DNA from: Bifidobacterium breve
GTDB lineage: Bacteria; Actinomycetota; Actinomycetes; S36-B12
Reading direction: 5' to 3'
Length of the DNA stretch: 6,116 nucleotides
NCBI GenBank assembly: GCA_943328365.2
Contig: CALPZT020000103.1
Span: 1 to 6,116 of the forward strand
Below, piece after piece: positions 1 to 4,748 of the stretch. Below the pieces are notes generated by a model, which was not told the origin of the DNA, made no database searches, and worked only from the letters and a program-made list of their open reading frames with translations. A program made the translations under genes and the position numbers. Each line of letters begins with the position of its first letter. Within the stretch, counting starts at the first letter, position 1.

Positions 1-747
1 CAGGGCGAGCATCTCTCGCGCCCAGTTCACCGTCTCGACCTCGAGATCCTCGATTGGCACGACAGCGTTCACCAGCCCCCAGTCGAATGCCTGCTCGGCG
101 CCGTACTGACGGCACAGGTACCAGACCTCGCGGGCCCGCTTCTGGCCGATGATGCGCGCGAGCAGGCCCGAGCCGTAGCCGCCGTCGAAGGATCCGACCT
201 TCGGCCCCGTCTGCCCGAAGCGGGCATTGTCTGCAGCGATCGACAGGTCGCAGACGACGTGGAGCACATGGCCCCCGCCGATCGCGTAGCCGGCGATCAT
301 CGCAATGATCGGCTTCGGGGTGCGGCGAATCTGAATCTGCAGATCAAGGACGTTCAGTCGCCCGATGCCGCGCTCGGCGATCGCATCATCGCCGATGTAC
401 CCATCATTGCCCCGGATCACCTGATCGCCGCCCGAGCAGAAGGCCCAGTCGCCCTGCCCGGTGAGGATGATGACGCCGACGCTGTCATCATCGCGTGCAC
501 GGTTGAGGGCGTCCTGCAGTTCGAAGAGGGTCTGCGGGCGGAAGGCATTGCGCTTCTCCGGCCGGTTGATCGTGATCTTCGCGATCCCCGCATCGGCGCC
601 GGTCGACCGCTCGAAGCGGATGTCGCGGAAGTCGCCGAGGCTCTCCCATTCGCATCCCGGCCTCATCGAGGAGTGCGCAGGATTCTCGATCGCGGGCGAG
701 CCCTGCGGAACGACGGGTGGCAGCGGGTAGCGGGTCCGGGTGTCCAT
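1..747 (-). CDS. menB: 1,4-dihydroxy-2-naphthoyl-CoA synthase MenB, 3' end cut by window edge
   Basis: Cytosolic crotonase-family enzyme that cyclises o-succinylbenzoyl-CoA to 1,4-dihydroxy-2-naphthoyl-CoA in menaquinone synthesis. 249 residues are visible; about 50-60 C-terminal residues, including the region of the family's C-terminal catalytic Tyr, lie outside the window. Seen motifs: NRPEKRNAFRP (61-71), AFCSGGDQ oxyanion/CoA region (102-109), a Tyr at 117, YAIGGGH (154-160), and FGQTGPKVGSFDGG (177-190) with Asp188 at the conserved acid position. Gly181 in QTGPKVGSF matches the bicarbonate-dependent type I enzymes (E. coli and Bacillus kind) rather than the Asp-bearing mycobacterial kind. 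Start: the ATG at 747 gives an N-terminus about 27 residues longer than an alternative ATG at 666. Neither has a Shine-Dalgarno, but the 747 start lies 7 bases after a TANNNT hexamer, which fits a leaderless mRNA. Divergent from menE. Confidence 0.96.
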   Translation of the reverse strand, partial: MDTRTRYPLPPVVPQGSPAIENPAHSSMRPGCEWESLGDFRDIRFERSTGADAGIAKITINRPEKRNAFRPQTLFELQDALNRARDDDSVGVIILTGQGDWAFCSGGDQVIRGNDGYIGDDAIAERGIGRLNVLDLQIQIRRTPKPIIAMIAGYAIGGGHVLHVVCDLSIAADNARFGQTGPKVGSFDGGYGSGLLARIIGQKRAREVWYLCRQYGAEQAFDWGLVNAVVPIEDLEVETVNWAREMLAL

Positions 748-754
748 GCGAGGA

Positions 755-760
755 ACGCTA
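755..760 (-). promoter_or_regulatory. Putative -10 element for leaderless menB
   Basis: On the minus strand this reads TAGCGT, matching the actinobacterial -10 pattern TANNNT, and it ends 7 bases before the menB ATG at 747. That spacing would put transcription start at or next to the A of the ATG, giving a leaderless mRNA, in line with the lack of a Shine-Dalgarno. No convincing -35 is visible. The assignment is inferred from spacing and from its mirror image on the other strand. Confidence 0.45.
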
Positions 761-767
761 TCGCGAC

Positions 768-773
768 TACGCT
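768..773 (+). promoter_or_regulatory. Putative -10 element for leaderless menE
   Basis: TACGCT matches TANNNT and ends exactly 7 bases before the menE ATG at 781, the same spacing as the menB element on the opposite strand. There is no Shine-Dalgarno ahead of menE, so a leaderless transcript starting at the ATG is plausible. No clear -35 is seen. The two -10 elements are 7 bp apart, so the two polymerases would occupy overlapping DNA and probably exclude each other. Confidence 0.45.
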
Positions 774-780
774 CGACTCG

Positions 781-2010
781 ATGCGCCCACTTCGTCGTAC
801 GCCGGTACCGCCCGGCCCTGCCGGTCTCGCCGCGCTCATCGGCCCGGTCATGGCGGCCCTCGACGGCAGCGGCCCTGCCGTGGCACCCGTGCCCGTCACG
901 TCCGCCATCGTCTCGGACGACTACGTCGCGAGCATCCTGCGCGCCGTTCGGCCCGATGACCCAAGCGTTCCCCTCGAGTCCGACGAGGTCGCCGTCGTCC
1001 TCGCCACCTCGGGCTCGACCGGGGCACCCCGCGGCGTCCTCCTCACCGCAGCCGGCCTGCAGTCGCTCAACGAATCGGTGAACGGCCCCGGCGCCTCCCC
1101 TCAGTGGATCGCCGCGCTGCCCATGTCATCGATGGGCGGGTTCAATGTCCTCATCCGCGCACTCGACGCCGGCCGCGAGCCCATCGCCCTCGATAGTCTC
1201 GGCGGTGCTGAGCCCTTCACACCCATTGACTTCCAGCGGACGGTTCATCGCGCGGCTGCTTCGTCCTCGGACATCCGGGTGTCGCTCGTCGCCGCGCAGG
1301 TCCGGCGGTTGCTTGCGGACAGCGATGGCGTCGATGCCCTCCTTGGCTGCTCCCAGGTGCTCGTGGGCGCCGGCCCGCTCCCGGCAGCCCTGCTCGAGAC
1401 GGCCACTGCCCACGGCATCCGCCTCACCCGCACGTACGGTGCGACAGAGACCTCCGGGGGGTGCGTATTCGACGGCGAGCCCCTCCCCGGAGTGAGCATC
1501 ACGATCGACGAGGGTGCCGAGGGCTCCGCCGGGGAGGTGCTGCTCAGCGGGCCGATGCTCGCCCTCGGCTACCGCATGGACCCTGCGTCGACCGCCGCCC
1601 GATTCACCCCGTTGGGCTACCGAACAGGCGATCTCGGAACTGTTGACGACGACCGGCTGACGTTGCAGGGCCGCATCGACGATGTCGTCGTCGTGAACGG
1701 GGTGAACGTCGCCCTCGGGGCGATCGAGCGCGTCGTCGAGACTCTCCCTGGTATCGAGTCATGCGCCGCCCTCGCAGTGCCCCTCGGCGAGGCAGAGGTC
1801 GAGATCGTGCTGCTCGTCCTCGGATCCGACCCGACCCCCAGCCTGCGCGATGACATCAGCGCCGCAGTGCAGGCCGCGCTCGGCAGGCCAGCCGTGCCGC
1901 GTAGGGTCGCCGTCGTGCCCGAGTTCCCATACCTGCCCAATCGCAAGCTCGATCGGGCTGCGCTGCGCGCCCTCGCCACCGAGCCGGGGCATGTCGCATG
2001 GCTTCCCTGA
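781..2010 (+). CDS. menE: o-Succinylbenzoate-CoA ligase MenE (AMP-forming)
   Basis: ANL-superfamily acyl-CoA synthetase that adenylates o-succinylbenzoate and transfers it to CoA, the step before MenB. 409 residues, in the range of short actinobacterial MenE proteins. Seen motifs: P-loop A3 TSGSTGAPRGV (76-86), LPMSSMGG (113-120), A5 TYGATETSGG (218-227), A7 YRTGDLG (280-286), A8 hinge GRIDDVVVVNGVNV (297-310) and C-terminal PNRKLDR (386-392), whose Lys389 is the expected adenylation lysine. The core A3, A5, A7, A8 and A10 signatures are all present, so it should be active. The open frame continues upstream to 259, but that part is antisense to menB, and the family's usual N-terminus fits the ATG at 781. 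The 3' end overlaps menA by 13 bp. The MenE identity rather than a generic acyl-CoA ligase rests on the menB and menA neighbours and the short length. Confidence 0.93.
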   Translation: MRPLRRTPVPPGPAGLAALIGPVMAALDGSGPAVAPVPVTSAIVSDDYVASILRAVRPDDPSVPLESDEVAVVLATSGSTGAPRGVLLTAAGLQSLNESVNGPGASPQWIAALPMSSMGGFNVLIRALDAGREPIALDSLGGAEPFTPIDFQRTVHRAAASSSDIRVSLVAAQVRRLLADSDGVDALLGCSQVLVGAGPLPAALLETATAHGIRLTRTYGATETSGGCVFDGEPLPGVSITIDEGAEGSAGEVLLSGPMLALGYRMDPASTAARFTPLGYRTGDLGTVDDDRLTLQGRIDDVVVVNGVNVALGAIERVVETLPGIESCAALAVPLGEAEVEIVLLVLGSDPTPSLRDDISAAVQAALGRPAVPRRVAVVPEFPYLPNRKLDRAALRALATEPGHVAWLP

Positions 2011-2873
2011 GCCAGTGGGTGGGCGGCGCCCGCCCTCGAACCCTGCCGACTGCAGTCGCCTCGGTGGCGGTCGGTACCGGCTTGGCGGTCAATAGCTCCT
2101 CGCTCATGCCGGTCCGGGCGCTCCTCGCACTCCTCGTCGCGATCGCGCTGCAGGTCGGCGTCAACTATGCGAACGACTACAGCGACGGCATCAAGGGCAC
2201 TGATGAGGCGCGGGTCGGCCCCGTCCGCCTCGTGGGCCAGCGGCTCGCGACCCCCGCATCCGTCCGGCTCGCGGCCTTCATGTCCTTCGCTGTCGCGGCC
2301 ATTCTCGGCGTCATCCTCGTCGGCCTCGTCGGGCAATGGTGGCTCCTCCTCGTCGGAGTCGCCTCCGTCGCCGCCGCCTGGCTCTACACGGGCGGCCCGT
2401 CGCCCTACGGCTACTTCGGCCTCGGCGAGGTCTTCGTCTTCGTGTTCTTCGGTCTCGTGCCGGTTGTCGGAACCTTCTACGTGCAGTCGCTCACGGTGAC
2501 GGCCTCGTCCGTTATTGCCGCTGTCGCAGTCGGCCTGCTCGCCTGCGCCGTCCTCGTCACGAACAACCTGCGCGATATCCCGACCGACACGACCTCCGGG
2601 AAGCGAACCCTCGCGGTTCGCCTCGGCGACCCTCGGACGCGGCTTCTCTATCTCACCCTTGTCATCGGGGCCGGGTTCGCGACCGTTGCCGTCGCAGCAC
2701 TTCTCTCATGGTGGCTGCTCATCGTGCTGCTCGCCTTCGGCCTCGCGATTTCACCCGTGCGGCGAGTTCGCGGCGGGGCGACCGGCCCCGCCCTCGTGCC
2801 GGCCCTGAAGGAGACCGGGTTGCTCGTTCTTGGCTACGGCCTAGCGCTGGCTGCCGGGCTGTGCCTCGTCTGA
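1998..2873 (+). CDS. menA: 1,4-dihydroxy-2-naphthoate polyprenyltransferase MenA
   Basis: Integral membrane UbiA-family prenyltransferase that joins a polyprenyl diphosphate to 1,4-dihydroxy-2-naphthoate, giving demethylmenaquinone at the cytoplasmic membrane. 291 residues, normal for MenA. First Asp-rich diphosphate/Mg site: NYANDYSDGIKGTD (56-69), with Asp60, Asp63 and Asp69. Second: NNLRDIPTDTTSGKRTLAVRLG (189-210), with Asp193 and Asp197. GPVRLVGQ (74-81) is another MenA-like segment. The rest is a series of hydrophobic stretches (about 38-55, 90-112, 115-130, 143-162, 170-188, 215-235, 238-252, 273-290), consistent with 8-9 membrane helices. It starts inside menE (13-bp overlap), so translation is probably coupled. 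Its last 33 bp are antisense to the DUF4229 gene. Confidence 0.95.
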   Translation: MASLSQWVGGARPRTLPTAVASVAVGTGLAVNSSSLMPVRALLALLVAIALQVGVNYANDYSDGIKGTDEARVGPVRLVGQRLATPASVRLAAFMSFAVAAILGVILVGLVGQWWLLLVGVASVAAAWLYTGGPSPYGYFGLGEVFVFVFFGLVPVVGTFYVQSLTVTASSVIAAVAVGLLACAVLVTNNLRDIPTDTTSGKRTLAVRLGDPRTRLLYLTLVIGAGFATVAVAALLSWWLLIVLLAFGLAISPVRRVRGGATGPALVPALKETGLLVLGYGLALAAGLCLV

Positions 2874-3137
2874 GTCGTCGTCCTCGGCACGCGTCGAGGC
2901 ATCGATGCGCGCATTGAGCCGCGAGAAGAAGCCGCTCACCCCGACACTCACCTCGTCTCGCTGACGATTGAGCGCGAAGATGCTGATGGCCCCTGAGATG
3001 AGGATCGCGAGTGTGACCGACCACAGGCCCCGAAGTGGCGTGACGAGCGAGAGAAGTGCCCAGACGCCGGCGAAGATGAGCAGCCGCAGCGCGGTGTAGG
3101 CGAGGACCGCGATCCAACGGGGTTTCTCGGTGGTCAT
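2841..3137 (-). CDS. DUF4229 family small membrane protein
   Basis: 98-residue protein of unknown function, recognised as an actinobacterial DUF4229 protein commonly found beside menA. Two hydrophobic segments (about 9-31 and 37-56) suggest a two-helix membrane protein. The conserved-looking part follows the second helix: ALNRQRDEVSVGVSGFFSRLNARID (55-79, quoted here only by its ends and key residues: Arg59, Arg61, Asp62, Arg73, Arg77). The tail (83-98) is short, acidic and probably disordered. Its stop lies inside the menA coding sequence, a 33-bp tail-to-tail overlap. It is divergent from the PLDc_N gene across 77 bp. The location suggests a link to quinone or respiratory membrane biology, but no activity is known or implied by residues. 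Confidence 0.85.
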   Translation of the reverse strand: MTTEKPRWIAVLAYTALRLLIFAGVWALLSLVTPLRGLWSVTLAILISGAISIFALNRQRDEVSVGVSGFFSRLNARIDASTRAEDDDSDEAQPGSQR

Positions 3138-3143
3138 GGGCCC

Positions 3144-3149
3144 ACGGTA
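3144..3149 (-). promoter_or_regulatory. Putative -10 element for the DUF4229 gene
   Basis: Minus strand reads TACCGT (TANNNT), preceded by GA, and ends 6 bases before the DUF4229 ATG at 3137. No Shine-Dalgarno precedes that ATG, so a leaderless transcript is plausible. There is no clear -35. Weak evidence alone, but it repeats the spacing seen at menB and menE. Confidence 0.35.
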
Positions 3150-3189
3150 TCTGCCATGGTCGCGAGCGCGCGCCGTGGCTCCGTCACGT

Positions 3190-3208
3190 TACTCTGGTCA
3201 CTTGGAGG
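3190..3208 (+). promoter_or_regulatory. Putative -10 (3190-3195) and ribosome binding site (3204-3208) of the PLDc_N gene
   Basis: GGAGG at 3204-3208, 6 bases ahead of the ATG at 3215, is a textbook Shine-Dalgarno and fixes the start. TACTCT at 3190-3195 fits TANNNT and would give a very short leader. The ribosome site is well supported. The -10 is tentative because no -35 is apparent. Confidence 0.6.
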
Positions 3209-3214
3209 TGGCTG

Positions 3215-3520
3215 ATGCTGCGCGTGCTCGGGATCCTGGTGCTCATCGCACTGTATGTCTCGTTCATCGTCGATGTCGTGCGCACCCCGCGTGCCGATGT
3301 CCGTGCCCTGCCGAAGCTGCTCTGGCTCGTCATCGTCGTCATCCTGCCGATCCTCGGCGGAATCCTGTGGTTCTTCTTTGGACGTACCCGGCCCGCACCC
3401 GGGTCGCGATGGGGCCGGCGCCGGCGGCCCGTGGCCCCGGACGACGACCCGCGGTTCCTCAAGCAGCTCGACGAGGACGCCTGGCGCCGCCGAATGCGCG
3501 AACGAAGGGGCGAGGCCTAA
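3215..3520 (+). CDS. PLDc_N domain small membrane protein
   Basis: 101-residue protein. Two hydrophobic helices (about 2-22 and 35-55) are joined by a short polar loop. The second helix ends in PILGGILWFFFGR (45-57), the signature of the phospholipase D/cardiolipin synthase N-terminal (PLDc_N) membrane domain. No HKD catalytic motif follows, so this is the stand-alone membrane module and not a phospholipase. The C-terminal part (57-101) is highly basic, then mixed charge (RRRR at 68-71, DDDPRFLKQLDEDAWRRRMR at 76-95), and is probably a cytoplasmic tail or short coiled segment. The start is set by GGAGG 6 bases upstream. Stand-alone PLDc_N proteins are common in actinobacteria near men and ccs genes; their role is unknown. 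It runs toward ccsB, with the repeat-bounded unit in between. Confidence 0.85.
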   Translation: MLRVLGILVLIALYVSFIVDVVRTPRADVRALPKLLWLVIVVILPILGGILWFFFGRTRPAPGSRWGRRRRPVAPDDDPRFLKQLDEDAWRRRMRERRGEA

Positions 3521-3537
3521 CCCTCCCCTCCCAGTCA

Positions 3538-3607
3538 TTTCGTCCAGCATCCGGCTGAACTGACCTCAAAACTGGTCAGATGGCAGGCGAAGTGGTCATG
3601 CCATCCA
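3538..3607 (+). repeat. Left 70-bp inverted repeat arm
   Basis: Pairs with 4671-4740 in inverted orientation over 70 positions without a gap, about 53 identical by hand count. Identity is strongest at the outer end (first 17 bases identical, TTTCGTCCAGCATCCGG) and at the inner end (last 15 bases identical, TGGTCATGCCATCCA); the middle has diverged. Inside are two 16-bp sites at arm positions 25-40 (3562-3577, GACCTCAAAACTGGTC, a good dyad) and 45-60 (3582-3597, mostly degenerate except the TGGTC half). It starts 17 bp after the PLDc_N stop. Confidence 0.9.
3562..3577. promoter_or_regulatory. Operator-like 16-bp dyad in the left arm
   Basis: GACCTCAAAACTGGTC has inverted GACC/GGTC ends around an A-rich centre. 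It differs at only two positions from the perfect dyad at 4681-4696 in the right arm, read on the same strand. It is likely a binding site for a dimeric DNA-binding protein; the winged-helix protein encoded between the arms is an obvious candidate, but that is inference. Confidence 0.5.
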
Positions 3608-3619
3608 CGTCGGCCCTGT

Positions 3620-3650
3620 GGATAACCGTTTGGTGTTCCAAAGGTTTTCC
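3620..3650. other. Hairpin-forming inverted repeat just ahead of the AbiEi-like gene
   Basis: GGATAACC (3620-3627) and GGTTTTCC (3643-3650) pair with one mismatch, and TTTGG (3629-3633) pairs with CCAAA (3638-3642) around a TGTT loop, with one bulged base at 3628. The structure ends 14 bases before the ATG at 3665, where there is no Shine-Dalgarno. It could be an operator within the promoter region or a leader hairpin. It is not a typical terminator because no T-run follows. Confidence 0.5.
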
Positions 3651-3664
3651 GGCAGCCTGCCGCC

Positions 3665-4654
3665 ATGACCATGCACCTCTCAGACTCCCTGCATGCGGCG
3701 CGCGATGAATTGCACGCCCGGGCGTCGCTCCAAGGCGGCGCCTTTCGTCGCTCCGATCTCCCGGGCTGGGGGATGGACGATGCCACCCTGCGAGCCCTCA
3801 TCCGCCGCCGGTTAGCCCTGCGTCTCAGGCATGGGATCTACGCCGACGTGTCGGTGCTCGACGCAGCCCGTGCCGACGAGGCGCGTATGCATATGCTCGA
3901 CCTGTCAGCAGCGATCCTCAGCCTTGACCACCCGGCCTACGCCTTCGGCCAGTCGGCAGCCGTCCTGCACGGATTGCCCTTGCCCCACCGGGTACCGCGC
4001 AACCTCTCGCTCGTCAGACCGCTTCGAAGCGATTTGCGGGCGCTGCGCCGATCGAGCGCGCATGCAATCACCCTGCCGAACCTCACCGTCATCACGCATG
4101 ACATCGAGCCTGCGACCACTGCTCGCCTCGATGGGCTTCCGGTGGTGGCTCGGCATCTCGCTGCGGTGTCGACCGCTGCCCAACTCCCCCTCGACTGGGC
4201 GGTCGGTGTCCTCGACTCTGTGCTGTGGGGAGAACCCGAGGCCATGGAGTTGCTGCGCGCGATCCTCGCCGAATGGCCATTCCTCCGCGGGTCCGGCACG
4301 GTTCGGCGGGCGCTCGAGCTCGCACGGCCAGGCGCGCAGACGATCCTCGAGTCACTTTCGCGTGTGCGCCTGTGTCGTGCGGGTCTGCCGGAGCCACGGC
4401 TGCAGGTGGCGATCTATGACGAGGACGGACTCATCGGCTACGTGGACATGCTGTGGGACGACCTAGGTGTGGTTGGCGAGGCCGACGGCGCGTTGAAGTA
4501 CGGCGATCAGCAGGTCATCTACAAGGAGAAGGTCCGAGAGGATCGAATCCGCGGCAAGGGTCTGCAGGTCGTGCGCTGGGGTTGGGATGACATGAATCAT
4601 CGGGTTGACCGAGTTGCCGAGCAGATTTGGCGAGCAGCGCGCCGAACGGCGTAA
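3665..4654 (+). CDS. AbiEi-like winged-helix protein with Vsr/DUF559-like PD-(D/E)XK C-terminal domain
   Basis: 329 residues, no established function. N-terminus (about 12-62): a winged-helix like the AbiEi antitoxin N-terminal domain, with QGGAFRRSDL (23-32) and LIRRRLALRLRHGIYAD (45-61), the usual 'rG-Y' wing. Middle (78-185): helical part with AYAFGQSAAVLHGLPLP (91-107), typical of the AbiEi-like orphan family. C-terminus (228-310): a Vsr-like nuclease fold, with Glu229 on a helix, YVDMLWDD (259-266, Asp261), GEADGALKY (271-279, Glu272/Asp274/Lys278), REDRIRGKGLQVVRW (291-305). These fit a PD-(D/E)XK core with the acidic and basic residues kept, so DNA cleavage is possible but unproven. 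No AbiEii toxin gene is adjacent. Leu50 uses the rare TTA codon (ccsB also has one). No Shine-Dalgarno is seen; M3 at 3671 is an alternative start. It lies between inverted repeats. Confidence 0.82.
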   Translation: MTMHLSDSLHAARDELHARASLQGGAFRRSDLPGWGMDDATLRALIRRRLALRLRHGIYADVSVLDAARADEARMHMLDLSAAILSLDHPAYAFGQSAAVLHGLPLPHRVPRNLSLVRPLRSDLRALRRSSAHAITLPNLTVITHDIEPATTARLDGLPVVARHLAAVSTAAQLPLDWAVGVLDSVLWGEPEAMELLRAILAEWPFLRGSGTVRRALELARPGAQTILESLSRVRLCRAGLPEPRLQVAIYDEDGLIGYVDMLWDDLGVVGEADGALKYGDQQVIYKEKVREDRIRGKGLQVVRWGWDDMNHRVDRVAEQIWRAARRTA

Positions 4655-4670
4655 GACGTCCGTCGGTGAC

Positions 4671-4740
4671 TGGATGGCATGACCAGAAAACTGGTCAACT
4701 GACCAAAATTCTGGCCGGTTCAACCGGATGCTGGACGAAA
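4671..4740 (-). repeat. Right 70-bp inverted repeat arm
   Basis: Inverted partner of 3538-3607. It begins 16 bp after the stop of the AbiEi-like gene and ends 8 bp before the ccsB stop. Contents on the plus strand: a perfect dyad GACCAGAAAACTGGTC (4681-4696), a second, weaker dyad GACCAAAATTCTGGCC (4701-4716) exactly 20 bp on, then CCGGTTCAACCGG (4715-4727), a perfect 6-bp inverted repeat around one base that the left arm has lost. The arm may also act as a bidirectional stop between the convergent transcripts, although it lacks a T-run. Confidence 0.9.
4681..4696. promoter_or_regulatory. Operator-like perfect 16-bp dyad in the right arm
   Basis: GACCAGAAAACTGGTC: 6-bp perfect inverted ends around AAAA. 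It is the best of four related sites (two per arm, 20 bp apart in each arm, all keeping one TGGTC half). The 20-bp spacing is close to two helical turns, so proteins on adjacent sites would lie on the same DNA face. Lying downstream of the gene, it is unlikely to be a simple promoter operator; an end-binding or bridging role is possible. Confidence 0.5.
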
Positions 4741-4748
4741 CGACGGGG

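Larger units (their letters stand above)
3538..4740. mobile_element. Candidate single-gene element bounded by 70-bp inverted repeats
   Basis: A 1203-bp unit with imperfect 70-bp inverted repeats at both ends and one gene (3665-4654) inside. It fits between the PLDc_N stop (17 bp before) and the ccsB stop (8 bp after). Removing it would leave two convergent genes 25 bp apart, a normal bacterial arrangement. There is no transposase or recombinase gene, and I could not find a target-site duplication next to the arms. It could be a non-autonomous transposon mobilised in trans, a unit moved by its own nuclease-like product, an old decayed insertion, or a gene with duplicated operator clusters. Mobility is inference; the repeats and their placement are directly visible. 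Confidence 0.5.

Noticed and set aside
259..780. Upstream extension of the menE open frame (174 extra codons)
   Set aside because: It is antisense to the well-conserved menB reading frame and shows no ANL-family sequence. Family similarity begins only after the ATG at 781.
1617..2336. Long minus-strand open frame (239 codons) across menE and menA
   Set aside because: It is antisense to two confidently identified genes, has a low-complexity composition rich in Asp, Glu, Arg and Ser typical of high-GC shadows, and no recognisable domain.
2336..2917. Plus-strand open frame (193 codons) in another frame of menA
   Set aside because: Arg-rich, out-of-frame shadow of menA without any domain or ribosome site.
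3521..3537. Target-site duplication next to the inverted repeats
   Set aside because: Bases left of 3538 (ending AGTCA) and right of 4740 (beginning CGACG) share no convincing direct repeat, so insertion by a duplicating transposase is not supported by this feature.
4671..4740. Right arm as a simple intrinsic terminator
   Set aside because: It has stem-forming repeats but no T-run on either strand after a strong stem, and the near-identical left arm upstream of the gene makes termination alone a poor explanation.
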